Shown here in pieces: positions 1 through 7,962 of a DNA stretch of 57,504 bases; the first letter of the stretch is position 1, and each line of letters opens with the position of its first letter. The translations under genes and the position numbers were made by a program. Source of the stretch: Firmicutes bacterium UBA2116 (GTDB lineage: Bacteria > Bacillota > Clostridia > Tissierellales > Sedimentibacteraceae); NCBI GenBank assembly GCA_002331025.1, contig DCYG01000011.1, positions 38,279 through 95,782 of the forward strand, read 5' to 3'. The notes below the pieces were generated by a model. The model was not told the DNA's origin. It was given only the letters and a program-made list of their open reading frames with translations, and ran no database searches.

Positions 1-22
1 AAGGACCGTCCCCTTTGGGTCG
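1..22. repeat. dispersed repeat, GGACCGTCCCC family, copy 1
   Basis: The first bases contain AAGGACCGTCCCC followed by TTTGGGTC. A near-identical string lies at about 875-896, on the other side of the acetyltransferase gene, so the gene is bracketed by copies. No transposase is visible; a REP-like element is the likely class. The copy is cut by the window edge. Confidence 0.5.
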
Positions 23-83
23 TCTAAAATCAACATAAAACGAGAGATAATTTTATGTTGAAATAACTTCAGGAGAAAAACAT

Positions 84-848
84 ATGAAAAACTCAGTACA
101 AATTACTCAATTTGAAAAATTCAGCCCTATTTCGTATTTGGATTATAAATTAACGTCATGGGGGAGAATGCTTTGTGATACAGAAAATAAAGAAAGCTAC
201 ACATCAAATTATGCAGTTATTTACAGAAATGAAAATATTGATGAAATAATTAAGGAAACAGAAGAATATTACGATTCAAGAAATATAGTTCCTAAAATAT
301 TTAATCGTTGCGGCTCGGTGGAGTTGGATATATTAAAGCCATATTTTATAAAGCATGAGTATGCAATAAGAGAATTCGATATGGAGTTTATGGCTTTGGA
401 TGCAAACAGCATCAAAAATAAAATTGCTGAAAAGTCTGAAATAAAAATAATAAGCAATGTTCTTGAGGGACAGGAATACAGTCTGGCAACAGAGCAGGAT
501 AATGGTGAAACATACGGGGTAAAGCTTTTAAATAAGCAATTAGCTTCGGGAAGTAAAATGTTTTTTGCTTATGATGAATTCAAAAAGCCTGTCAGTATGG
601 CATTGGCAGAAAAATATAACAATGTTGTCTACATATCAGATGTATATACAACACCTTCACAGAGGCGTAAGGGATGTGGAATGGCCGTAGTAAACAATCT
701 TATACAGCATTATGATAATTCATTGATTTACCTGTATACAGATAATCCTGATGCGGCAAGCATTTACAGAAAATTAGGTTTTTCAGGTGAAAGCCTAAGT
801 TCGTGGTGGGCTGTAAAAGGCTCATTGCCGGAGTGGTGCACGGAGTAA
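84..848 (+). CDS. GNAT-family N-acetyltransferase
   Basis: A 254-residue protein whose C-terminal half carries the GNAT acetyl-CoA binding motif: a beta strand (VVYISDVYTT), then PSQRRKGCGMAVVNNLI at roughly residues 192-208, matching the Q/R-x-x-G-x-G/A pyrophosphate loop, followed by the ASIYRKLGF strand typical of the fold's end. It should transfer an acetyl group from acetyl-CoA to an amine, but the substrate cannot be read. The N-terminal ~120 residues match no domain I recognise and may be a degenerate second GNAT fold. GGAGAAAAACAT precedes the ATG. It stands alone, bracketed by copies of a dispersed repeat. Confidence 0.75.
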   Translation: MKNSVQITQFEKFSPISYLDYKLTSWGRMLCDTENKESYTSNYAVIYRNENIDEIIKETEEYYDSRNIVPKIFNRCGSVELDILKPYFIKHEYAIREFDMEFMALDANSIKNKIAEKSEIKIISNVLEGQEYSLATEQDNGETYGVKLLNKQLASGSKMFFAYDEFKKPVSMALAEKYNNVVYISDVYTTPSQRRKGCGMAVVNNLIQHYDNSLIYLYTDNPDAASIYRKLGFSGESLSSWWAVKGSLPEWCTE

Positions 849-850
849 TA

Positions 851-908
851 ACCCAAGAGGGGAGAATGACCCAAAAAGGACCGTCCCCTCTGGGTCCCCT
901 CTGGGTCT
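851..908. repeat. palindromic repeat, GGACCGTCCCC family, copy 2
   Basis: ACCCAAGAGGGGA at 851-863 is an imperfect inverted repeat of TCCCCTCTGGGT at 884-895, and AAAGGACCGTCCCC at 875-888 repeats the window's first bases. A short direct duplication of CCCCTCTGGGTC follows. The structure lies between the convergent acetyltransferase and reductase genes, where it could act as a terminator. No T-run is obvious. Confidence 0.5.
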
Positions 909-913
909 CCGTA

Positions 914-1759
914 TTACTTCTGTGATTTCAGCTTGTCGATATCCGTGGAAGCAATTTTTGTTATTTCTTTGTAACGGCTCATGGATGCGCACAATGCTTC
1001 AGAAAATACATCAGGGAGTCTTTTCTCGAAAACCTTCACTCCTTCATATGTGATGCCACCCTTGGTTGACACACGGTTTATGGTTTCCTCAAAGCTCATA
1101 TTTTTCTCCAAAAGCAGCCTTGATGCTCCAAGCAAGGACACTAAAAGCATGTGCTCAAGTTCTTCATCAGATACACTTAGGCTTTTTGCAGATGCGGATT
1201 TTACGAATTCCAGCATTATTTCCGCAAAAAAGCCTGGAAAGCTTGCCGTCATATTCTGACATATATTGATATCAGACTCTTCCAATATTTTCACCTCGCT
1301 GAATTGCTTCAGGGAATTATGGAAGAATGCCTTTTGATTATTGTCTGCTCGGCTGTTGTGATATGCAAGTGTCACCCCGCCGTTAACCATTGATATCAGT
1401 GTTGGCATGAATATGGTTATGCCCCCATTGTGGAATTTTTGTATATCCTCCACGGCAACCATGGAGGTTGATACCATCAGATATGTTTCAGAATCGGTAT
1501 ATCGATGAATTTCCATCAATACATCCGGTAAATTCAAAGGCTCAACACAAAGCAATATGTTTTTGCATTGTTGTATAATCTCGATGTTGCTTTTGCAGAT
1601 GGTTATGTCAGGATACTTTATTGAAAGGCTCTCTAATTTTTCCTCTGAGCGATTTGCCACACAAATATTTTCCTCTCTGAATATGTTAAGCTCCGTAAAT
1701 TTGCGCAGCAGCATAGAGCCTACGTTACCTATTCCTATTATTCCTATTTCTTTTTTCAT
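914..1759 (-). CDS. pyrroline-5-carboxylate reductase family protein (ProC/ComER type)
   Basis: A 281-residue NAD(P)-dependent oxidoreductase. GIIGIGNVGSMLLRK at residues 5-19 is the Rossmann GxGxxG motif with the ProC-like spacing. The C-terminal helical domain contains VSTKGGITYEGVKVFEK, the P5CR-type dimerisation signature in the KGGIT form that I associate with the ComER branch rather than housekeeping ProC (PGGTT). Length agrees with the family (about 270-285). A T-box leader precedes it, so expression should respond to an uncharged tRNA; a candidate CCC specifier would make that tRNA-Pro and favour a proline-related job. AAGGAGG lies just before the ATG. Confidence 0.75.
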   Translation of the reverse strand: MKKEIGIIGIGNVGSMLLRKFTELNIFREENICVANRSEEKLESLSIKYPDITICKSNIEIIQQCKNILLCVEPLNLPDVLMEIHRYTDSETYLMVSTSMVAVEDIQKFHNGGITIFMPTLISMVNGGVTLAYHNSRADNNQKAFFHNSLKQFSEVKILEESDINICQNMTASFPGFFAEIMLEFVKSASAKSLSVSDEELEHMLLVSLLGASRLLLEKNMSFEETINRVSTKGGITYEGVKVFEKRLPDVFSEALCASMSRYKEITKIASTDIDKLKSQK

Positions 1760-1787
1760 AAAGACCTCCTTATAATATCAAAAAATA

Positions 1788-2000
1788 AAATCCGCCTCTT
1801 ATAAAGAGGCGGATTTGTCCACGGTACCACTCTAATTGCTGCAATGCAGCATCTCATTTCAAATAACGGCTTTACCGTTCGGGTTGCTACACCCAAAAGC
1901 TCCGAGACGGGTTCGGCATACAGAGGGACGGAAACTCTCACCGCATGATTCCTCTCTTTGGTCCATGAATGCTTACTGCTTCTCATCACAGCAATATATT
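1788..2000 (-). promoter_or_regulatory. T-box leader of the ProC/ComER-family gene
   Basis: Read on the minus strand, the region contains GAGAAGCAGTAAGC, an AGAGAGG stretch, a Stem I-like segment with GAACCCGTCTCGGAGC, then the conserved T-box core AGTGGTACCGTGG (about 1819-1831). A terminator hairpin follows (AAATCCGCCTC / GAGGCGGATTT, 1788-1816) ending in a T-rich tail. This is the standard T-box riboswitch order: specifier stem, antiterminator with the tRNA-CCA-binding bulge, terminator. The most likely specifier is CCC (proline) in GAA-CCC-G; that assignment is from context and needs folding. The leader ends about 30 nt before the start codon. Confidence 0.9.
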
Positions 2001-2076
2001 ATTATACATGATATACCATAAAACAATTAATATCAATAATTTTTTCAAAAGAATTCTTCTATGAATTTTGGGTGCG

Positions 2077-2117
2077 CTTTGGGGACGCATTTTAGTTTCA
2101 ATTCTACGTCTCCAAAG
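2077..2117. repeat. inverted repeat upstream of ECF sigma gene
   Basis: CTTTGGGGACG (2077-2087) and CGTCTCCAAAG (2107-2117) form an 11-bp arm pair with one mismatch. It lies about 90 nt before the sigma-factor start. It could be an operator or a transcript hairpin; it shares GGGGACG with the repeats near the left edge. Confidence 0.4.
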
Positions 2118-2204
2118 TCTCATTGTACACGTATTATAAAAATATTCCGTGGGATTCTACAGATTAACGTGTATAATATATTAGACGGTCAAGGAGGTGT
2201 GCCT

Positions 2205-2747
2205 ATGAGTGATTCCAACAAAAATGATTCCGATAAGGTTATAGAGCTTATTAAATCCCGGACGGATGAAGGCATGAAGCTTTTACATGAAAATTATTCG
2301 GGATTGATGCACTATGTAGTGTCAGGAATTTTAGAAAATAAAAATGATGCGGAAGAGTGCATAAGTGATATATGCATGAAGGTCTGGAATTCAATAGAAA
2401 GCTATTCGGCCCAAAAGAGTAAATTTTCTACATGGCTCACCGTTGTAGCACGAAATACAGCCATAAATTATCTCAGAAAAAATACGGGACATGAAGAGCT
2501 GAACGAAAAAAATGCCGTGCACTCTTCACCTGAAGATGATGTTTTGCGACGTGAACAGGCAGAAGAACTGAAGCGTGCCATATCTTTCCTTTCGTCTGAC
2601 GAACAGCATATTTTCTACCGTAAATACTACTACCTTCAGCAGACCGCTCAAATTGCCGCAGAGCTTGGCATGACAAATCGTTCTGTTGAGGGAAAGCTAT
2701 ATCGCATACGCAAAAAGCTTCAAACTAAATTAGGAGGTATACAATAA
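2205..2747 (+). CDS. ECF-type RNA polymerase sigma factor
   Basis: The start chosen is the ATG at 2205, preceded by AAGGAGGTGTGCCT, giving 180 residues; an upstream in-frame ATG at 2061 has no ribosome binding site. Region 2 (roughly residues 25-90) contains LLHENYSGLMHYVVSGIL, DAEECISDICMKVWNSIESY and FSTWLTVVARNTAINYLR, the helix pattern that binds the -10 element and core polymerase. Region 4 (about 115-175) contains LSSDEQHIFYRKYYYLQQTAQIA followed by a helix-turn-helix with SVEGKLYRIRKKL. There is no region 3, as expected for ECF sigmas. The stop codon overlaps the ATG of the next gene by one base, so the two are translationally coupled. Confidence 0.9.
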   Translation: MSDSNKNDSDKVIELIKSRTDEGMKLLHENYSGLMHYVVSGILENKNDAEECISDICMKVWNSIESYSAQKSKFSTWLTVVARNTAINYLRKNTGHEELNEKNAVHSSPEDDVLRREQAEELKRAISFLSSDEQHIFYRKYYYLQQTAQIAAELGMTNRSVEGKLYRIRKKLQTKLGGIQ

Positions 2748-4210
2748 TGAATAAGAACAATCTTGATTTTGATACCAAGATGATTGACAGTCTCAGTCAC
2801 CTTGATCCTCCTGAATACGAAATTCTCAAAACAAACCCTTGGAGCAAATCCATAGGTTCAATTGCATGGGGATTCTCTCTTACAACACTGCATCTGAACT
2901 TTTTATATCTTCAATATATTTTGCCAACAATCGGTACAGCTTTGATTTTTCTGGGATTTCGCAGCTTAAGGAATGAAAACAGGTATTTTAAAACTGTATA
3001 TATTTTTTCAATATTCAGATTGATTCTACACTTAGCAGGACTTGTATGGATTTCAACACCATTGCATATGTTGGATTACATTACAATTCCCATAGGAACC
3101 GTAATGTTTATTTTCCAAATAATTATGTTTGTGATTTCTCAGGCGGCTTTGAATGAGGCACATAAAAAGGCGGGCAAAACCCCTGAATATAGTCCGTTTT
3201 ACCGGATTGCAGCATGGACAGCAGCATCATTTTTCATAGCGCTGTCACCTCTGTCCCAAAGCTGGTTATTCTTCATACCTATGGTAACATTCTATATATT
3301 GATTATACGCTCATTGTTCAGAATAGGCAATGAATTGGATGATACGGGCTATGTGCTGACAAATGCACCGGTAAAAATTAACAGTGAAACATTTAGTCGT
3401 GTATATTTTGTTACCGCACTTATGATTGTTATAATCTGCAGTATATTTTCCAACCATTTAAGATTAAAGCCACAGGAATTTTACTTACCGGAAATGACTC
3501 CAATGAGGCATAGCCTTATCAATGCGGGATTTCCCACTGAGGCTCTTAATCACTTAAGTGAAGAGGATGTTGAAAAAATAATTGGTGTCGTAAATATTAA
3601 ATCAATCAGTGAGCTTCTCATGTTTGATCCAAAAGAAATTGAACACCGTACCACATATGGAAATCACACTTCAATAAATTATACCTACGAACCGGGTAAA
3701 AATAATTTAGATGTAACTACAATCTACATTGAAATGCCTGAAAATCTGATTTATGTCATGCAATACTTTGTATGGAAAGGCGGAAGTCCCGTGTGGCAGG
3801 ATGGCATTCTGATTTCGGGAGAAAATGACGTAAATAACAAGAAAATCGTCAACAGCGGTTTGTTTTACAGCAAGGACGGCATCTTATATGAGGCAGATTT
3901 TCCAAACCTCGCATGCGAAGAGGTTATACAAAATACTATGTTTGGATCGTCTTATACCACGCCTATATCAGGTACGCTGAGCTATCCTTTTGGTTCGAAA
4001 GATCAGGGTGGGTATGTGCTTTACAGTTATGAAATTCCCGATGAAGTTGAATTTTATATAACATTTTCTATCTTCAACTATATGCATAATTCCGGACCTC
4101 TTCATCTGCCATATGCAAGAACCGATGAGAAAATCATAAACGGAGCATATTTATTTTCTGATAAAATAAAGCAGCATTACACAACATATGAATCTTCAAG
4201 AGAAGATTAA
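2747..4210 (+). CDS. large membrane protein coupled to the ECF sigma factor (possible anti-sigma/sensor)
   Basis: A 487-residue protein. The first ~45 residues are hydrophilic and would be cytoplasmic. About six hydrophobic segments follow between roughly residues 45 and 235, including LYLQYILPTIGTALIFLGF, IGTVMFIFQIIMFVI and VYFVTALMIVIICSIF. The last ~250 residues are soluble and rich in tyrosine and short beta-like stretches, probably on the outside. No enzyme motif is evident and I do not recognise the family. Its start overlaps the sigma gene's stop, the usual arrangement for an ECF sigma and its membrane-bound inhibitor, but the anti-sigma role is inference from position only. Confidence 0.6.
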   Translation: MNKNNLDFDTKMIDSLSHLDPPEYEILKTNPWSKSIGSIAWGFSLTTLHLNFLYLQYILPTIGTALIFLGFRSLRNENRYFKTVYIFSIFRLILHLAGLVWISTPLHMLDYITIPIGTVMFIFQIIMFVISQAALNEAHKKAGKTPEYSPFYRIAAWTAASFFIALSPLSQSWLFFIPMVTFYILIIRSLFRIGNELDDTGYVLTNAPVKINSETFSRVYFVTALMIVIICSIFSNHLRLKPQEFYLPEMTPMRHSLINAGFPTEALNHLSEEDVEKIIGVVNIKSISELLMFDPKEIEHRTTYGNHTSINYTYEPGKNNLDVTTIYIEMPENLIYVMQYFVWKGGSPVWQDGILISGENDVNNKKIVNSGLFYSKDGILYEADFPNLACEEVIQNTMFGSSYTTPISGTLSYPFGSKDQGGYVLYSYEIPDEVEFYITFSIFNYMHNSGPLHLPYARTDEKIINGAYLFSDKIKQHYTTYESSRED

Positions 4211-4346
4211 AATTTTAACTTCCTTATAAACGGAAATTAGACCTGAGAATTGATAGAATAGGCGCAGTGCTTAAAATATTTAATGAAATTTAATTGATTT
4301 GATGCGAGAATGACTAAGGAGACCGTGCTCAATGGATTTCTATGAT

Positions 4347-4390
4347 TTTTCGTAATTTGTGTTGACATATTACGAAAATTGCATTACAAT
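4347..4390 (+). promoter_or_regulatory. toxin-antitoxin promoter with overlapping operator
   Basis: TTGACA at 4362-4367 and TACAAT at 4385-4390 are separated by 17 nt, a strong vegetative promoter. A perfect 10-bp inverted repeat, TTTTCGTAAT (4347-4356) and ATTACGAAAA (4369-4378), brackets the -35 box. This is the expected location for autorepression by the antitoxin or antitoxin-toxin complex. Confidence 0.8.
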
Positions 4391-4412
4391 TAACTTGAAG
4401 GGAGTGAAAATT

Positions 4413-4670
4413 ATGGCAAACTTAAATATTCGTGTTGATGATACGTTGAAAAAACAGGCAGAAGTAGTATTTTCCGAGCTTGGTATAAGTCTTTCTGCCG
4501 CAACTACAATGTTTTTAAAACAGGTAGTTCGTTGCAATGGTATTCCTTTTGAGTTGAAAATTGATCCGTTTTACAGCGAAAGTAATCAGAGACATCTTCG
4601 AAAAGCAATTGAGGATCTTGAAGCAGGTAAAGGTAAGGTACATGAATTGATTGAGGATGAATATGAATAA
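4413..4670 (+). CDS. RelB/DinJ-family antitoxin
   Basis: Start placed at the ATG at 4413, with GAAGGGAGTG eight bases upstream; an earlier in-frame start at 4359 would overlap the promoter. The 85-residue protein begins MANLNIRVDDTLKKQAEVVF, a ribbon-helix-helix DNA-binding region of the RelB/DinJ type (residues 1-50). The acidic C-terminus (DLEAGKGKVHELIEDEYE) would wrap the toxin. It should neutralise the downstream RNase and repress the shared promoter. Its stop overlaps the toxin start by eight bases, giving coupled translation. Confidence 0.9.
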   Translation: MANLNIRVDDTLKKQAEVVFSELGISLSAATTMFLKQVVRCNGIPFELKIDPFYSESNQRHLRKAIEDLEAGKGKVHELIEDEYE

Positions 4671-4926
4671 ATTATGGCAGGATGATGCATGGGAAGATTA
4701 TTTATACTGGCAGAATCAAGACCGAAAAACATTGAAGCGTATTAACCTCTTAATACAAGACATTTCACGAAATGGATATAATGGCATAGGAAAACCGGAA
4801 CCATTAAAAGGTGATTTTTCTGGATGGTGGAGTCGTCGTATTGACGATACAAACAGACTCGTTTATCGTATAAACAATGGACTGATTGAGATAGCTCAAT
4901 GCCGATCTCATTATGACGATAATTAA
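4663..4926 (+). CDS. yoeB: YoeB/Txe-family mRNA interferase toxin
   Basis: The 87-residue protein starting at 4663 (MNKLWQDDAWEDYLYWQ) has the hallmark Txe/YoeB sequence, including INLLIQDI, KPEPLKG and GWWSRRID. With this start, Glu46, Arg65 and His83 fall at the same positions as the catalytic residues known for Escherichia coli YoeB. It is expected to cut ribosome-bound mRNA and arrest translation. The N-terminal methionines at 4657 and 4663 both lie inside the antitoxin gene; 4663 gives the family's normal length. The gene appears intact. Confidence 0.92.
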   Translation: MNKLWQDDAWEDYLYWQNQDRKTLKRINLLIQDISRNGYNGIGKPEPLKGDFSGWWSRRIDDTNRLVYRINNGLIEIAQCRSHYDDN

Positions 4927-4957
4927 TCATTGGAATCAATGGGGAGACGTAATGGAA

Positions 4958-5028
4958 ATTCCGTGGACGGATATTTGAGTTTGAATTTACAAATTGATTA
5001 TAGGTATCTTAAAGTCCATCCACGGAAT
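4958..5028. repeat. long-spaced inverted repeat between toxin and argS
   Basis: ATTCCGTGGA (4958-4967) and TCCACGGAAT (5019-5028) are perfect 10-bp inverted arms separated by 51 nt. The element sits between the toxin stop and the argS stop and could serve as a 3'-end structure for both convergent transcripts. There is no clear T-run. Confidence 0.4.
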
Positions 5029-5062
5029 GAATCAAAGCAAAGTCAAAAGATATTTTTTATTA

Positions 5063-6829
5063 TCACATCCTGCCGGGCACCTCGATTCCGAGCAGTTCAA
5101 CGGAGGTTTCTAAAACTTTCTTTGTCAGGCTGCTGAGGCACAGCCACGAGCTTTTCTTTTCATGATTTTCTTCACTTATAATTCTGTTACTGTGATAAAA
5201 TTTATTGAAGGTATTGGATAAATCATACATATATTCGCACAGCTTGTTTGGAGCTTTCGTTAAAAAGCTGTACTCTATGGTTTCGTTGAATTTTGAGAGC
5301 TTCAGCATCAAATCCAGTTCACACTGACTGTAAGGTTTTTGTATCAAATCAGAGCCGCAGTATTTTTCTTTCGAGCATGCTTTGTTCAAAATGGATTTAA
5401 TCCTTACAATGGTGTATAAAATATATGGACCGGTATTTCCTTCAAATGAAGAAAATTTTTCTGTGTCAAAGACATAATCCTTTGTGATCTGATTGGATAA
5501 ATCTCCGTATTTCAATGCGGATAATCCGACCTTTCTTGAAACATCATTCATTTCTTCTTTACTGAATCCCTTGCTTGCATCAAGCTTATCAAGCACGCTG
5601 CTTTGTATGGTTTCGATTAAATCCTGAAGTCTCATGACTCCGCCGTCTCTTGTTTTAAAAGGCTTGCCGTCCTTTCCGTTCATTGTTCCGAATCCGATGA
5701 ATTCCAAGGACAGCTTTTCGCTTGCAATCCCTGTTTTTTTAACACATCTGAAAACCTGTTCGAAATGCATCTCCTGCCTTTTATCAACAACATATATTAT
5801 CATGTCCGGGTCATAGTCCTCAACCCTCTGCCAGATAGTAGCAATGTCTGTAGTACTGTACAATGACGACCCGTCTGATTTCAATATCATCACCGGAGGT
5901 ATATTGCAGGAGTCTTTTTCTTCAGCAACGCCCACCACCAATGCACCCTGACTCTCATAAGTGTAGTTATTTTCCTTCAGATATTTAACCATTTTATCAA
6001 TGTATTTCTCGCAATCACTTTCTCCCAGCCATAAATCAAACTCCACATTTAAAGAACCATATACCTTTTTCAAATCTTTTACAGATACATCTAAAATGTG
6101 TTTCCAAAGTGCAGCATAACCTTTCTTTCCTGCCTGAAGCTCAAAAGTTGCTTTTCTTGCTTCCTCCATTGCCTCTTCGTTATTCTTGGCTAAAGAACTT
6201 GCTGCAGGATATATCTCTTCAAGTTCGCTTATTGTGAACGGTGCATCAGAAGGATATTCACCGGTATAATTTTCATCGAAGTAGGGAAGTCCGGGCATAC
6301 GTCTCTTAAGTTCGGTTATAACCATTCCTATCTGTAGTCCCCAATCTCCTAAGTGAACATCACCTATAACGTTGTGCCCCAAAAATCTTGAGATTCTTTT
6401 TATTGCTTCTCCGATGACTGCGGCTCGTATATGCCCAACATGCAGAGGCTTTGCAACATTAGCTCCGCCATAATCAACTACAATCGTTAAAGGGTTGTCG
6501 GCTTTGTCGCATCCGCACTTTTCATCTCTGTTCATCATATTTAAATAATCAGCCAACATACTGTTATTTACGTTTAAATTGATGAAGCCGGGACCGGCGG
6601 AAGAAATGTCCTTAAAGCTGCAGCTGTCTTTCAGTACATTCAAAATCTCGTTTGCAATTTGTAAAGGGGATTTTTTATATATTTTAGCTGCTGAAAGAGC
6701 TCCGTTGCATTGAAACTGGCATAAATCAGGACGGTCTGATACTGTCAGGCTGCCGAGAGAGTTTTCATATCCGCATTTTTCAAAAGCATCACTTACTTCC
6801 TTGCTTAATATTTTGATTAATTTTTCCAT
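5063..6829 (-). CDS. argS: arginyl-tRNA synthetase
   Basis: A 588-residue class I aminoacyl-tRNA synthetase that charges tRNA-Arg. The N-terminal Add-1 domain covers about residues 1-110. VVDYGGANVAKPLHVGHIRAAVIGEAI (about 117-143) holds the ArgRS-specific sequence ahead of the HIGH motif, here HVGH. The C-terminal anticodon-binding domain follows GNTGPYILYTIVRIKSIL and ends with ELLGIEVPGRM, a typical ArgRS terminus. Like most ArgRS it has no canonical KMSKS. Length is normal. A T-box leader and a strong promoter lie upstream, so it is probably induced when tRNA-Arg is uncharged. It is a single-gene unit convergent with the toxin-antitoxin pair. Confidence 0.97.
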   Translation of the reverse strand: MEKLIKILSKEVSDAFEKCGYENSLGSLTVSDRPDLCQFQCNGALSAAKIYKKSPLQIANEILNVLKDSCSFKDISSAGPGFINLNVNNSMLADYLNMMNRDEKCGCDKADNPLTIVVDYGGANVAKPLHVGHIRAAVIGEAIKRISRFLGHNVIGDVHLGDWGLQIGMVITELKRRMPGLPYFDENYTGEYPSDAPFTISELEEIYPAASSLAKNNEEAMEEARKATFELQAGKKGYAALWKHILDVSVKDLKKVYGSLNVEFDLWLGESDCEKYIDKMVKYLKENNYTYESQGALVVGVAEEKDSCNIPPVMILKSDGSSLYSTTDIATIWQRVEDYDPDMIIYVVDKRQEMHFEQVFRCVKKTGIASEKLSLEFIGFGTMNGKDGKPFKTRDGGVMRLQDLIETIQSSVLDKLDASKGFSKEEMNDVSRKVGLSALKYGDLSNQITKDYVFDTEKFSSFEGNTGPYILYTIVRIKSILNKACSKEKYCGSDLIQKPYSQCELDLMLKLSKFNETIEYSFLTKAPNKLCEYMYDLSNTFNKFYHSNRIISEENHEKKSSWLCLSSLTKKVLETSVELLGIEVPGRM

Positions 6830-6884
6830 ACAATCATCCTTATCATATTTTATTTTGATTTATTTAATTAAATTTCCCATCATA

Positions 6885-7113
6885 AAACCCGCCTCATATA
6901 ATGAGACGGGTTGAAATCCGCGGTACCACTCAAATTGACCTAAGTCCACTCAATTGCTTTAACGCAGTTAACGTACCATCCTTGCATTGCTCAGATGTCC
7001 TCTCAGAGTCCCTCTTCGCTGTCGGTTCTCTTGCAGGACTCTCACTCTGTTCCCACTCGCTGTTAGATGTATGACAGTTACTATTCTCTTCACAGAATTT
7101 ACAGTTATCTATT
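6885..7113 (-). promoter_or_regulatory. T-box leader of argS
   Basis: On the minus strand a structured leader runs from the predicted transcript start near 7113. It includes GAGTGAGAGTCC and CTCTGAGAGGACATCTGAGC, which contains an AGA/AGG arginine codon in the expected specifier region. The conserved T-box core GAGTGGTACCGCGG follows at about 6918-6933, then a terminator hairpin (AACCCGTCTC, loop, GAGGCGGGTT; 6885-6913). The element order matches other T-box riboswitches. The exact specifier frame is not certain without folding. Confidence 0.92.
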
Positions 7114-7120
7114 TCCGGTT

Positions 7121-7149
7121 ATTTTATAGTATATGCAATCGGTTGTCAA
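7121..7149 (-). promoter_or_regulatory. promoter of the argS T-box transcript
   Basis: On the minus strand TTGACA (7149-7144) and TAAAAT (7126-7121) are separated by exactly 17 nt. Position and strand fit initiation of the argS leader a few bases downstream. The 270 nt from here to the next promoter show nothing else I can support. Confidence 0.75.
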
Positions 7150-7398
7150 TATCTACTTTTCCATGCAGTAAAGACACATGTAGTTAAATTGGTAAAAATA
7201 ATATTATTCTTTTGGTAATCATATTCTTTAAACCAAAAAATTGATAAGAAAAATCCGAATATCTTGAATATTCTAAATATTTCAGAATAATCCCAGTTAT
7301 AGATTTATTATATAGGGCATACTTAATTATGAGGAATTATGAAAACTGATTTATTTAAATTTGTATAGGAATACATAAGGAAGTAATTATGATGTTTA

Positions 7399-7451
7399 TG
7401 GTATAATATACGCAACCAAAACTAACATAATTAGTTTGCGGTAGTTGGTTG
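7399..7451 (+). promoter_or_regulatory. extended -10 promoter and nested operator of the XRE-ABC operon
   Basis: TGGTATAAT (7399-7407) is an extended -10 element without an obvious -35. Just downstream are two nested inverted repeats: AAACTAA (7419-7425) / TTAGTTT (7431-7437), inside CAACCAA (7413-7419) / TTGGTTG (7445-7451). A repressor bound here would block early elongation. The encoded XRE-AbrB protein, whose gene starts 40 nt later, is the obvious candidate. Confidence 0.6.
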
Positions 7452-7490
7452 AATTTCTTTGTTTTCAAGTGTATATTTAAGTAACGAGGT

Positions 7491-7952
7491 ATGAAAAGTA
7501 TGAATAATTCTAAAAATAACATTGCCGCCAATCTGCGTTATCTGCGAGCGCGTCGCCGATTATCGCAAGAGGAAGTCGCCGAGAAAATCGGCGTTACGCG
7601 GCAGGCTATAGCAAAGTGGGAAAATGGAGACTCTTTGCCTGATATTCTCAACTGTGAAGCGTTGGCCGATTTATTTGATGTATCCCTAAGTGATTTGGTG
7701 CGTTATGACCCTGAACAGAAGGGAGTTCCTATAGGTCCGAAGAACAAGCACATCTTTGGCACTGTAACCATAGGTGAAAGAGGACAAATCGTATTACCTA
7801 AAAATGCACGGGATACGCTAAAACTTCAGCCCGGGGATACGCTGGTGGTTCTGGGAGATAGCAGCCCGGCAACCGCCGGAATTGCATTGGTAAGCAGTAA
7901 TGCTTTTCTGCGTATGACCGGCGATACTGTTGATGTTTTTTTTCAAGGTTAG
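7491..7952 (+). CDS. XRE HTH - AbrB fusion transcriptional regulator
   Basis: A 153-residue protein with two DNA-binding modules. Residues about 10-65 form a Cro/C1-type helix-turn-helix (LRYLRARRRLSQEEVAEKIGVTRQAIAKWENGDSLP in outline). Residues about 85-140 resemble a SpoVT/AbrB swapped-hairpin barrel (GTVTIGERGQIVLPKNARD, then LKLQPGDTLVVLGD). This fusion is known next to small ABC transporters, as here. The gene starts a three-gene operon with 10-nt spacing to the ATPase. ATG at 7491 follows ACGAGGT; the ATG at 7500 is an alternative. The DNA is visibly more GC-rich than the flanking genes, suggesting transfer. Confidence 0.85.
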   Translation: MKSMNNSKNNIAANLRYLRARRRLSQEEVAEKIGVTRQAIAKWENGDSLPDILNCEALADLFDVSLSDLVRYDPEQKGVPIGPKNKHIFGTVTIGERGQIVLPKNARDTLKLQPGDTLVVLGDSSPATAGIALVSSNAFLRMTGDTVDVFFQG

Positions 7953-7962
7953 GAGGTAAATT

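Noticed and set aside
1756..1989. 77-residue minus-strand open frame
   Set aside because: It lies wholly inside the T-box leader, has no ribosome binding site, and the RNA features explain the sequence.
2061..2204. N-terminal extension of the ECF sigma factor
   Set aside because: No ribosome binding site at 2061 and no similarity to sigma factors; AAGGAGGTGTGCCT sits before 2205.
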